In this document: positions 41,601-53,781 of the stretch, piece after piece
Layout of the letters: every line of letters starts with the position of its first letter
How positions within the stretch are numbered: the first letter of the stretch is position 1
Assembly (NCBI GenBank): GCA_904063045.1
Contig: CAJFCJ010000003.1
Coordinates: 1,302,001 to 1,366,000, forward strand
Length of the DNA stretch: 64,000 nt
Reading direction: 5' to 3'
Source of the DNA: Dimorphilus gyrociliatus
Lineage: Eukaryota > Annelida > Polychaeta > Dinophilidae
Notes under the pieces: model-generated
The model's input: only the letters and a program-made list of their open reading frames with translations
Database searches by the model: none
What the model was told of the DNA's origin: nothing
Program-made: the position numbers and the translations under genes

Positions 41601-44600
41601 GACAAGGATAAAAAAAACTCCAATATAAGAAAAAAATCTGGAAAAATTCTCCTTTTTTGCGAGCTTAAAAAGAGACTATCTGCCTCTCCTGCAAAATCAC
41701 TTAAGATTGGCTCCCTTTCTTCCTGCATTTCCCACATTATTTCGCAATGCCATTATTGAAATGATACACAATTTTCAGTTTATACTTCGATAAGTAACTC
41801 TGTCTAATATCTTCAACACGCGAATCGTACCGACATCTTTCGCCTTTTTATCATATTATAATGGGTGACGTGGTCAAAATGAAAAAAAAATGTGCTTTGT
41901 TTTATAAAAATAATTAAAAGTCAATTCTAAATAAATTATTAAACAAGATATATAACAATAATTTCGTTTAGTAGTAATAATAAACAAGGCTATTAGATGA
42001 ACATTTGTATTTTATACTACAACTTTATTATTGTTACTAATCATTTGCATAAGTATGAGAAATAATATTCACTCATAGAATTTGAATCCTTTGAAAGAGA
42101 CACGTTATTGTACTTCTTAAACTTTGTAATATTCCATATCCTATCAATTCCTAGTAAGCCGGAACCAACTAAGATATAAAATTAATTGATTAATTAAACG
42201 GAAATCTGATAAGAATATTCTACTAGCATTTCTTAAGAGCATCTTCTATCATTTCCGTGTCAGTTGAATTACAGGCAGTAATTGGGATTAACATGAAGCT
42301 ACGATAACTGTTCCTTTCATTTTTAAAATATTATTATACCAAAAGAAAATCTATCCTGCGTGTTATATATATATTACATTAGAATATGAAAGCTGTAAGA
42401 TTTTCTTCAAAATCTAAATCGAGATTTTCTTAAAGAAATTAATTAATAGGTCAATACTGCATTCTTTCCTTTGTGAACAGCAAAATTGTATTTGACTACT
42501 CTCATTGTTCATCACCAGTTAAGGATTTAAACTGATATCTATATCCTTACAATTTATAACTTAATATATATATATATATATTTCTAAGAACAGAACCCCG
42601 ACACACAATGGAAAGGGAATTGTCAAATTAGTTATCAATAATGGATTTTAATTTTTGTAAGTGTGCGTGTAATAACCCAAATTTCTGAAAAGTTACGTAT
42701 TTAAGTTATTTTACTGTTATTGTATTTTGATACATTTCTAAGTAATTTTGATGCTAGTCTGATTAATGAAATAATTTAATTATTAATTAAAGAACGTAGC
42801 TTCTCATTAGTAAGAATTTCCACATTTTATTATACTGTATGATTTAGTTCAAGTACAGATATTTTTCTATCATTTCCCTTCTAATATCATTTTATTTCTA
42901 TTAATATCGGAATTAAAATGCATTAACGTATCAGAAGTATGCAGTTTACTTTAACCATTTATTTTCTTTCCTAAATCTTTCAAAACACGGTACAACTTAT
43001 CATATGTTCTCTAAAGTTAAGTTTAAATTCGCTATCTGTAAAGCTTAAAATTCAATTATGTAACGTAAAGATAATCGAAGGCTGATGTTAAATACTTTGA
43101 AAAGATTTTATATTTGTGTTTAATACCGGCGACACTAAAAATGATAACCTAGTAAAGAGATGAAGAAAATACGCTTTGTTGCTTGGTAACTCTCGAATTG
43201 AGATTACTACTTTATCGGTTCTTAAACAACAATACTTTTTTGTTTTTTTTGCATTTGAAAAAGGCACATTTAACTCTTTACTCAATAGATAAACTCAAGT
43301 ATTTAATATCCAGGGTCGGATATATGTAAGACATTACAGAATCTGAAAGAGTAATCTAAGCGTGTTTAATACAATCTATTCTGCTTAAAATAGAAATCTG
43401 AACGTTTCGAAACCTTAAGCAAATACGAAATGATACTTCAGTTACTGTATCATGTAATAGGTTCCATTTCCTCGACAGTAAATAAAAAGATTAGTCTTGT
43501 CCACAACTGTACAATTTTTGTCATTTTAAACTTTTATTTAAAGTACATAGACCGAGTGTCCTTTTAATTAATACATTTCCCTAGTTTATATTAGCTTACT
43601 GTTCAATAGATATAGCATTGCCATTCTGAGCAAACATCAACAATTTTAACCAAACTTGTTACAAATTTCGGTAGCTAAAACAGACTGCAGGTGAACATCT
43701 ACGTGGGCGTTTAGATGAGCTCTTTTGAGTTTATCAATAACATAGGTTGTATTATTAGTTGCATAAACATCATTCTAACTTATACAAACCATAGAAATAA
43801 TGCTTCTTTTGCATCTTTCTGATGTTATTGCTAAATGTAACACATGAATAATTTTACGGAATGTGTGCTGTCGAAATCAACAATTTCAATACGCTACAGG
43901 CAACTTACTGTGCCAATAATAAATATGACTTTCGTTTCTACATTATGGTGACTATGTGGCAGTGTATGCTCAATTGATCGTTTTCTTACACTTCACATAA
44001 ATAGTTTACGTAATGGAAAGCATCGATAACAACTTTACTATGGCCAAAAAGTGACAGTTATTCTATTGAGTCGAATAGTAAATAAGAAAATTATTACTTG
44101 GAGAATTTTTTATTTTAGTTGGTCAATATTTAACACTTTTAGTTTAAATTAATATTTATTAAACAACTATCCATCAGTATACAATAACCTTAACAGAAAA
44201 TTTTACAAATTGTACGAAATTATAATAACCCAATTTAATAACCTTATAGTAAAGCAGAACTGAAATAATTGTCGTCAGGTCTTGGTTTGAAGAAAACAAT
44301 TTAACGATTCCCAAATTCTTCTATGTGAAGAAAGTGAGTGGACCCAATTATTACTTCTCATTTCCATACAAGCTCTATATGTCAATCCCAAAACCATTAC
44401 GAAAACGCGAAATAACCTCTCAAAATTAACTCTTACTTTGACATTCAGTTTTAACATCAGTTTGGTAAAAACAGGACATATGTATTTAAAAAAAGATGAG
44501 AATTACGGAATTGTTTCCACATATATATAAGGAAGCAATATTATCGATATTTGATCTGCTTAGATATGTCTGATTAAGTCATCCATCAGTTGTTTTCCCC

Positions 44601-47600
44601 TAATTTGAGTAATGTAAACACAGAAAACCTTTTTTTTCAGAACCGGTTTTCTAATGTTATATACTTTACCCACCTTAGGTTGGTAGGTACCCAGAGAAAA
44701 TAACTGCTATAGCAACATTGTCTCTGGGATTTGATGGATGACAAAATGGCTATTTTTAATGAATAATTATCAATAAAGATATATTTATATATTCTTATGA
44801 AGAATTAAAAGTTCAAGGGTTGATTCGAGAGAATTTTAACAAAATATATACATAATTGGACATATGAAGCAATTTAAATATAATGTTTTTAACATAAAAA
44901 TTAAACAAATCTAATCTGTTAAGACAGGATAGTTTAAATTTGGGAAAAGCCGATTCAAGCTTTGGTACTCCAACGTGCGTTGGTAAGCAGTACAAATTTC
45001 TTGGTTTGTTAATATTTCAGAAAGGAATCAAGAGAATAGTACTATTAAATATTCAAACTGCTTGGTAATGGACAATAAAGTGCAAGAGGGTTACAAACAT
45101 AACGTCTCCTATATTTCATACGTTGTGAGCGCTGATAATCAAACACGGTGATTAAAAAATTGAACAAGCATTAAGGCCACCCTACAGAAAGCTGAAGAAA
45201 GATAATGGGATACAGATATTTTCAAAAAAAAAACTAATACTTTAGTACGCCATAACATAATAGATCACCATTTGACTACGAGCAGTTAGAAAGTGGAGAA
45301 TAACTAAATGAACATTCCAAGCAAAAGTTAAAATCTATTGTAAAACTACAAATACAGCTATTGCTATTGCTGAACGAGAAACTTGTAAAATAATAAAGAT
45401 AAAATTAGGAAAATAAATGTCAATGAAATTACAAATAACTTTACCCAAGAGTACAAAACAAAATTTAGAAGTACTAAAACATTACCCATTAAAATACTGT
45501 AAAATTATAATTAATCCCAAACTACTATCTAACTTGAAAAATACATTTCATATGTAATAAACGAAATTTAAAATTATCAAACTATTCAAGTCTCAAGATA
45601 TATAACACAATAATTTTTTGGGAAAAAGTTGAAAAAATAAGATTTAATTTAATGGTTCGAAATATGAATTTTGTCGTATGTAGGTTTATGACTAAAATTT
45701 ATGAGTAAATTAAGTGTATATACCTTAATGTATAACAGCTATACACATCGCTATACAATATAATTTAGATAATTTTAAATTCTACATGTAATTAGTTGGA
45801 TATTAATTATAATATTACGACATATCACATACGTTTTAGAATGTAAAAATAAACGCAAAATTTTGTGGGTTAACTATCACAATGACGAAATCGTTTTGTT
45901 ATTTAAATGCTCAAGTATTATTTTATGTTTTGGTAAACTATGCATATATATACTTTTTAATTTTAATTTGTTTAATAAAATTTGACATAATTTTTAGTTA
46001 GAATACTTTGTAAAATAAATTAGATATATAAAATACAATTAAGCAATCAAAAACTTTATATATATATATACATATATAAATAAGAAATCAGTGAAATGTC
46101 TATACAAAATATTTTGAAATGGCTAATGTTTAAAAAATTTGGAATTAATAGGTATTAGGGCATCATTAAATTTAAAGTGCTTTGAAATTATTATGAGAAA
46201 AATTATCTTAATTTAAAAGACTAAAATTTAATAACGCAAGGAAGAGTTTAATTTAATAAAATTCTATCGTAATTACTTAGAAATAAAATTGCTGATGTAA
46301 TGTAAAACTAATAAATTTTCAGTAAAATGTCTTAATATGAAAAATAATCATGAATGAGATAGTTTGAGGAAAAACACCAAATTGAGTAAAAATTAAATTA
46401 AGTTTCAAAATAAAAACATTTAATTGTAGTAAATGCTATCAGCGAATACATCTAAAAACTTAAATCAATGTGCCTTTAAAGTTTGAAAATTAATTTAATG
46501 AAATTGTTCAGAATGAGTTAATAATTTGAATATAAGCAATATTGTTTAAAAATTAAGTTAATTTTCATTAATTATACTATTGAAAAAGTATTGTGCATTA
46601 ATAAAAATTATAAATCAACTTTAAGACTATACGATTATAAGTGCTAAATATTTACACGATATTCGAAATTTCATTTTTTTGTGACCCAAAAAAATATTAA
46701 ACTTTCCATTTTAAAACACTTAATTAACTTAATAAAGAAATGTAGCATTCAACGACGTTAGAGAACTTTAGAATTTAGTAAGATTTAGGGTAAACATGGA
46801 CTTGTAAAAGTCTCAATCATGCAATTGTCAACACGAATTGTGCTATAGAATATTTAAGAATGAAAAAAAAAAATACATATATATATATGCAACTTTGTAA
46901 TATGGGCAATGAATAAATTAAGCATCAAATAAATTGCAAATAATGATACCAAATTATCTTGATAAACCCTCTGACTGTACCCTTTAGTACCTGATTTAAA
47001 ACAAAACTTTCTTTATCTGTATTTAAATGCAAACCTAATGGGGCTGATGTGTTTCAGAATCAGAAATCCATCTTTGCTATTACCTTTAATTACAAACATT
47101 AAAATGGAATATATTCAAGTACTCACTATTCAAAATCCCTTGTATTTCCCTCACTTAAAAAAGACGATTGTCTTCAAGTAACCGCAACGCTTACATTTTT
47201 AACGTAATTCTTATACCTTTAACAATAAAAAGTTAACCTAAATCTGACCCCACCTGACTTAAGTATTTTTTGCGTCCCAACTCTTTCGAATATACTTCGT
47301 AACCACATGTATAACTGGTGGACCTGGTCAAAACACCATTTAAACATATATACATATTTTGGAGTTTACCAATTTATGCATTAGAGCCATTTCCTTGTAT
47401 CTTTAATAACCAATAAAGATTAAACCCAACAAAAGGGAAATCTATAACCTAATTTTGGAGCCTTTTTATTAATAAAGAGAATATGCATTGAAAATAATTA
47501 GAATAACATACATATAAAAAATATTTCTTTATTAAAAAAATTCTATGGATTTTAAATGAATATATATATATATTAGGGAGTGATTTTAATTTAATGGCCA

Positions 47601-49124
47601 CTCTGTCAGGAAATAAGTAAAACCCTGCGAATGGTAAATTGTAGTATTAAAAAAAAACACTCTGTTAATTGTTGGGTCCAGATTTATAGCCGAAATAAGG
47701 AGAATTCAAATATTATTATAACGAAGTTCCTAATGATGATCCTTGATACGATGAAAAGACAAGCGACCATAAGAAAAAAATCACGTTCTAATTTCTTCGT
47801 TTCATGAGAATCACACGTTGAGATCGATTGGACATAGTTTAAGCGACGCTTAAAACTACACTTAAAAATATCTTCCTTAACTGAGCCCGCCACCTTACAA
47901 GGCTATGGAGAGGTATGGTTGAATATTTAAGCGTACATAATAAAGCGATTATATCAGTCATAATGAAATTCCCGCATGGGATAATGAGGATGGTATAATT
48001 TTCTTTAAATTTTGGAACTGGAGGTTTTCTTGCATCCTAGATTGTCTAGTAGATGATTTATATGCTTTAACGCTATAGCAAAATACCCAAAAGGAGCCGA
48101 CTTATTTCGCCTTTTACCATTCGCAAAGACAACGAGATAATTCACAAGTACAGCTTTTAGTAAAAAAAGCATTAATAATTCTGCATATTTCCTAAATCCT
48201 TCTCAATAACTTCAAGTTGATACTTCCTATGTTTTCTTAACTTTCGCTATAAAAATGCTACTTCAACCAATTCGTTAACTTTCTCAACATAATTTTTGCC
48301 GTAGATTAATCAGCGGAGAGAGGGGAGAAGGCTTGCTATTATTTTCTTGGATTTTTTGTTAGATCGCGAACAAAAACTCAAACATCCGGACAGTAAAATG
48401 GTGGCGATATGGGCCTATCTTGGAAGATTACGTCGATTTACTTCCCAAGACTTCAGCTACATCATTGTATAATTAACGCCATTCTTAATGTAAATTTTTC
48501 ATCCGCTGAACGTCAAAATTATACGCGGTCAATTTTACTCTTAAACTACCCATTTTGATTACTAATAACTTCTAATCGGTGACGAAACCTGATGAAATAT
48601 AATAAAAAATAACGATATTATGCATATATACGGTTGTAAATAAAAGCTCAACAACATACATAATTGTTATCAATATGTTTTATAAATTGGAATTTATAAG
48701 ATCAGTTGTAATAGTTTACTATTAAGCTCTTTTAGTATGGAGGAAACTAAAAGAACGACCTCAATATTCAAGAATAAACAACTGCGCATATAGATGGCAG
48801 CCATCTTGATTTTTTTTTAAATTTGTTTTTCTCAATTCAAGGTCTTAAAAATTTTGCTGATATCTCGATACATAAAAAAGAATTATCGAAGCAAGCTCTT
48901 GAGAATAATTTTAGCTTTATAGACACTTAAAACGTAGTTTTGTAATTGTCACGTGTCTGACGCCATCTTGGCTACTGTCAAACAAAAATGAAAGCAGCAA
49001 TATTTTTAAAGTTTCTTTTAGTTTTCCTCATTTTAATTATAATGAAGTATCATATTTGACTTTGAAAAACCCTCAGTTTTGAGACAAATTTACACAGGAT
49101 AAGAATATACAAAATTTCACTTAC
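38671..49124. other. AT-rich gene desert with weak exon-like segments
   Basis: No gene can be stated. Weak minus-strand candidates are 44706-44560 (48 codons, QLFSLGTYQPKVGKVY onward, after a TATAG acceptor), 43221-43146 (TDKVVISIRELPSNK) and 41166-41050 (ATG, hydrophobic, donor TTG|GTAAGA). None has a recognisable domain, and the 44.6-kb stretch also has a strong acceptor on the other strand (CTTTTTTTTCAG at 44629-44640). The end of the segment, 48.3-49.1 kb, is GC-richer and carries GATGGC/GCCATCTTG elements. Confidence 0.45.
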
Positions 49125-49162
49125 CTAAAGGCACCATACAATTCTTCGCTGGAATTTTCCAT
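49125..49162 (-). CDS. Candidate first coding exon (MENSSEELYGAF...)
   Basis: On the minus strand an ATG at 49162 opens MENSSEELYGAF and runs into an excellent donor, CTTTAG|GTAAGTG, at 49124, phase 2. Upstream (49163-49300) the DNA is GC-richer, as expected for a promoter. No matching second exon could be placed with confidence, because the next 20 kb holds only weak candidates. It could be the start of a gene with long introns in the 23-49 kb desert, or a 5' UTR exon that happens to contain an ATG. Confidence 0.3.
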
Positions 49163-50569
49163 TATTGCGTCGTTACGATTTTTTTAACGCCGACGCTTCT
49201 ATTTTGAAGAGCCCGATACGAATCGAGCAGTCTTGTGCAGAGCTAAGCTAACTGATGCTTTTGAATATGACTTATATAGTCTGACCAACGCCCTGTCGCT
49301 TAGTGAGAAATAAATGTTGCCTTCTATTATGAAATACGTGGCAACAACTATGAATCATCAAAAATTCCAAATACGTCATCAAAACGTTCGATTCGTCCAA
49401 TCAGCGTTCGTTCAATTAATCATGCTTTCAATAAAAAACAAACGGTTTCGGAAAAGGAAGTTACAAAAGCCCGTTTACAGCGCCATCTAGTTCCGAAAAT
49501 ATTCTCCTAATAAGTTTATTTCCATAGATATCAAGTAAACTAATGAAAATAAACGTTAAAAAAATTAAATGTAAATTTTAGCGAAAATCAATGTGCTTTT
49601 AGAGGATATTGAAACATATGTAACAAATCTGCTCAAATAAAATAAAATCTAAAAATAGATATATAAAAACATAATAAAAAAATGAGCGATTGAATACTTG
49701 ATGTACAAGATATATATATTCAGATTGCTACAAGTACATTACTGATAATGACAAACACAATGTACAAGTGAATATATAAATTTGTATCGAATATGAAATG
49801 TTAAGGTTATGTTCATTTCGTGAATGGGATTTATGGCACCTATATATTTTAGAAACATGTGTCATCCCCTTTAATTAATTTTATTTTAATCAAAAGCCTG
49901 TATATTTCTTATCAAATACAGTTGATAAAAATTGATAATTCCATTGTTTGTCTTATTTTAGTGTATCCCTTATTTCCATGAAAAACAAAAAGATTTCAAC
50001 AATTTATTAGCACCATAGGTTATGGTAGAAAATGAAAATCATGAATATGTATTAAGCTTTTTAATATTTGCATATTCACTACCATTAGGGAAGAATTAAC
50101 TTGAATTATTTAATTAATCGAAATGGAGGGGAGAGGGGCCAAAGAGTGCGTCCATAAAGTATTTAGGCCTTCCCATCAGCTTATACACTGCATTGTGTCT
50201 AGATCTATATGTATATACTAATATATATATAGTATTCAAAGGGGCAAGTGATCTATCTATAAAGTTTAGTTGACAATTCAAGTAAGTAGAATATTTTTTC
50301 CCCTCGGTAATTATAATTTTAATTATAATGAAATGAAAAAATGCTATTGTTATTCCTTTTGTGGATGATGATGATGCTATCTATGTAGTAGTAATATCCT
50401 ATGTATCATCTGTAAAAATTTTTAAATGTCGTGCTAGTCAGCACGTAGATGTTAAATAAATTAATTCAATGGAAGTAAACAAAGGGTTAAATGAATATCA
50501 GCCTATAATTAAATATGTTTATTCTATAGATAAAAAGAAAGGGATTAGGGCAACTTGAAAAAGAGAAAA
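49163..50569. other. Intergenic region upstream of the ENaC-like gene
   Basis: The left part is GC-richer and may hold the promoter of the minus-strand exon at 49162. A GCGCCATCTAG element lies at 49478-49490. The right part is AT-rich and should contain the promoter of the channel gene, but no clear core-promoter element stands out. No coding sequence is seen. Confidence 0.55.
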
Positions 50570-53500
50570 ATGAATGATAGAACCGAAAGTTTCAATGGAA
50601 AATCCAGTTGGAAAGAATTCATTGACCATACAACCTTTCATGGAATAAGATATTTATTTATTCAGGATTCTCCATTTAGTAAAATTAGACGGTTTCGTAG
50701 AATTATTATAGTATTTATTATCTAAGCTATCAAATCCTTCAACCAAATAGATTCATCTGGATATTATTTATTATCGGAGCTAGCTTCCTCTTTGGTATGC
50801 ATTGTTATCAAAGGATATCAGAATACTTCAAGAAAGGAGCAATGACTAATTACCATATATACAATTATAACAAAATCCACTATCCAGCAATAACTTTTTG
50901 TAACAAACAAATTAAAAAGTTGAATTTTACAAGTTTTATTTCATTTCCCAAGTATAAAGTTCTGTTTTTTTCGTACAGTTCCATAATTTCCCAAGACTAT
51001 CCATTGGAGAGAGTTATAAAAATAACAGAATGGAAAAATGGTTTGTAAGAAATATCATTCAATGGAAAATATATATATATATGCACTATTTTTAGATTCA
51101 AAACAGTTTCTTGAATCGATGCTTCTCCATAATTTTGTTATATCCGTTAAAGAGAATGTAGATATGTATGATTATAGCCTTGAAAAATTTATTGTCAGGT
51201 AAATATTGGAAAAGACTAGAAAAGAAGATGGATTGCTGACTAATATTTGTTTTTTTTTGATATTTTCAAAGATGTAAATTTGATGAAAGAGACTGTAATA
51301 TTCATAAAGATTTCACTAAAACGTATACTGAATATGGTATATGCTATACATTTAACAGGGAATCATTACAAACAACAAGCAATCCAGGTATTTAATTAAG
51401 GGAAATTCTATCTTATATTGAAACATTACTTTGATATGAATTGAATTGCTTACTTTCTTATTTCTAGGCAAGGATAAAGGATTATCAATTATATTCAATA
51501 CTGATAGTTATTTGAATAAAAGTCATATCAAAAAGTCAATGGAATCTGGTATTAAAGTTTGTTTTCTTTTTAAACAAGTGATACGGTAATTCAGCTGTTA
51601 TTTACTTCCTTCAGTTCCTAATCCATAGTTCAAACTCTTTTCCTAATATTATGGAATCCGGTGAAGAAATATCAGCTGGAACATCTTTGTCCATCAAACT
51701 TACGAACACGCAAGTAATGTTAAACAGATGATAGAGGAATAGTTTAAAAGAAATTAGAGTAACTTTTACCTTTCAGTTGAAGGTTTTGCCAGAACCATAT
51801 GGACATTGTAATGAGAATAATATTCCAATGTCGAATTGCTATTTAAACTGTAAGATTGATATGTATCTAAGACATTGCAATTGTCTAGAAGAATATATGA
51901 CGACGAATTTGAATCAGATGTGTTTACTCTTTCAACAATATTTGTGTTTGAAAAGTTTGTTATCTCCCTTAATATAATAATTAATATTAAAAGAAAGCGA
52001 TAATTTCTACAGAATTGGAAAATCTTAAAAATACTACTTGTTCGTGTAAACTTCCTTGTATATATGTGAAATACGATTCGTATGCAATTTCCTCCAACAT
52101 TTTTTATTCAATCTATTCTGATACAAAATTACAATCATTTCTAAAAGAGTTATCATGGTCGGAAAAGTATAAAGAGCTTAAACGACAACTCAAAGATCTA
52201 CGAAAGACATTTAACGAAATAATAAGGGCGGTACGGGCATGGGAGAGAAATAAGAGCTTTAGAAAAGATGTTATTTTAATCCTGTTTAGAAGTAGTGTTG
52301 ACGACGTTCAACGGTTATTAACCGTTAATGCAGATATCAGAAAAGAATTAAAAACTTCTCGAATCAGTGATAAACTCTTACTACTCCAAAATCAATTATT
52401 GTTTATGAGTAATCTGAAAGATATAAATGGAAGCTTTCGAATAGATAATAGAACGGAATTGATACAAGTTTGCTTTAATCATAATAACTCAACAGATAAG
52501 AATTGTTCGCCCTCCTGCAAGATTGTAGATCCTGAATGCTTTCATGAAGACCACATGGAATTAGGAATAATAGCCCAATCTCTTGCATTTTTTGATGGTG
52601 TTTCAAATAGCTTCTGTAGCCCAGACTTGACTTTCTTCAAACAGATACCTGGCATATTGAGAAATATAAGCGAATTTATGACAGCACTCCAAGACTTTAA
52701 TCCAACTTTACTGTCTAAATATAGCAAAATGCCTATACGAGACTATTTATTTCAGTTGATCGTTATATTAACGAATAACAACTGCAACATTTTCAAACCT
52801 AGAGGAACAGATCTCCAAGCTCATGAGAATTTAAAAGTCATTCTAACACACTTTAACCAGCTTGCATTCAATCTAGATGGATGCTTGCATAGAATTTCAA
52901 TGCTGTTTTCAGAAAATATACTGGTATTATCTAGAGTGTTTGACAATTTAGAAGAAGAATTTGAAAAATCCATGAAAGTAGACTTCAACTTTGCAAGCGT
53001 TTTTTTATCTACCTCGGATTTCCTGGACCTAAGTTGTGATAACGAATTCCACTTGATACAGTACGCAATAGACAAGCTTAAAAACACTTTAAATCATTAT
53101 CTTGAAGTACATCCTACTTTTCTCTGCGATAAAAGAGGTTTTAAACTTCCTTCAATACCAACAGCACGTTTCTCTTGTTACCTATTGTAAGTATATATTA
53201 GCCAAGTATTATTATCAGAGTACTATTTCTCTTTTTGGTAGCTCACTAGGATCTCCGACGAATAGCTACAATCTTCAAGCAGACTTTAATAGGATTTTCG
53301 AAGATGCACAAAGTGCTTATTCTCTAGATGGAAAGATGTTAAGGAAGCTTAAAGAAAAGCTGTATAAAGTAAAAGAAACTATAGTAGATATCGTTGAAAA
53401 TCATAAAAAGGATGAAGCCGATGTTGAAAGAATAATACATAATAATCTAATTAAATTGAATATCTTCTATAGCGATTTGAATGTTATTAAAATAGATCAG

Positions 53501-53647
53501 AAAGTTCAATTTGATGTTTATACTCTCATTTCAGAAATTGGAGGATGTTTGGGATTGTTTCTTGGAGCATCAATTCTATCATTATGTGAATTATGTGATT
53601 ATGTGTTGTTTAAATGCTTATTACGATTAAGAAACAGAAAGAATTGA
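50570..53647 (+). CDS. DEG/ENaC-family sodium channel with large insertion
   Basis: A degenerin/epithelial sodium channel subunit of the plasma membrane, 858 aa in nine exons: 50570-50691, 50751-51040, 51096-51198, 51272-51387, 51468-51556, 51615-51713, 51777-51954, 52013-53186 and 53242-53647. All introns are 55-80 nt and all phases agree. Family hallmarks in order: N-terminal TTFHGIR with the HG gating pair (24-25); TM1 (42-60, FIWILFIIGASFLFG); CKFDERDC and YGICYTFN (about 173-200); FLIHSSNSFP; LPEPYGHC and the following Cys pairs; CSCKLPC (342-348); and TM2 with SEIGG, LGLFLGAS and the GAS selectivity filter (832-834). Several donors are GTTTGT-type. The 471 residues between CSCKLPC and TM2 far exceed the usual 70-80. 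The extra part is helical, Cys-containing and N-glycosylatable, and has no recognised domain. The gating stimulus is unknown. Confidence 0.9.
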
Positions 53648-53751
53648 ATATATTGTATAAACGTATATATATATATATGCTGTATATTGATTTTGCACAT
53701 ATATTGGTGTATTATGTTAGTCTTAAAAACTGTATTCTGTATTTGCTAAAT

Positions 53752-53757
53752 AATAAA
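53752..53757 (+). terminator. Polyadenylation signal of the ENaC-like gene
   Basis: AATAAA lies 105 nt after the channel's stop codon. It is only 25 nt from the stop codon of the convergent hydroxyacid oxidase gene, so the two mRNAs probably overlap at their 3' ends. Confidence 0.55.
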
Positions 53758-53781
53758 TTTGATAATTATTTAAAATTTAAA

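Noticed and set aside
50692-50750. Apparent frameshift between the ENaC N-terminus and TM1
   Set aside because: A 59-nt intron with donor ACG|GTTTCG and acceptor AAATAG restores frame (KIRR-FIWILF). The same GTTT-type donor is used elsewhere in the gene.
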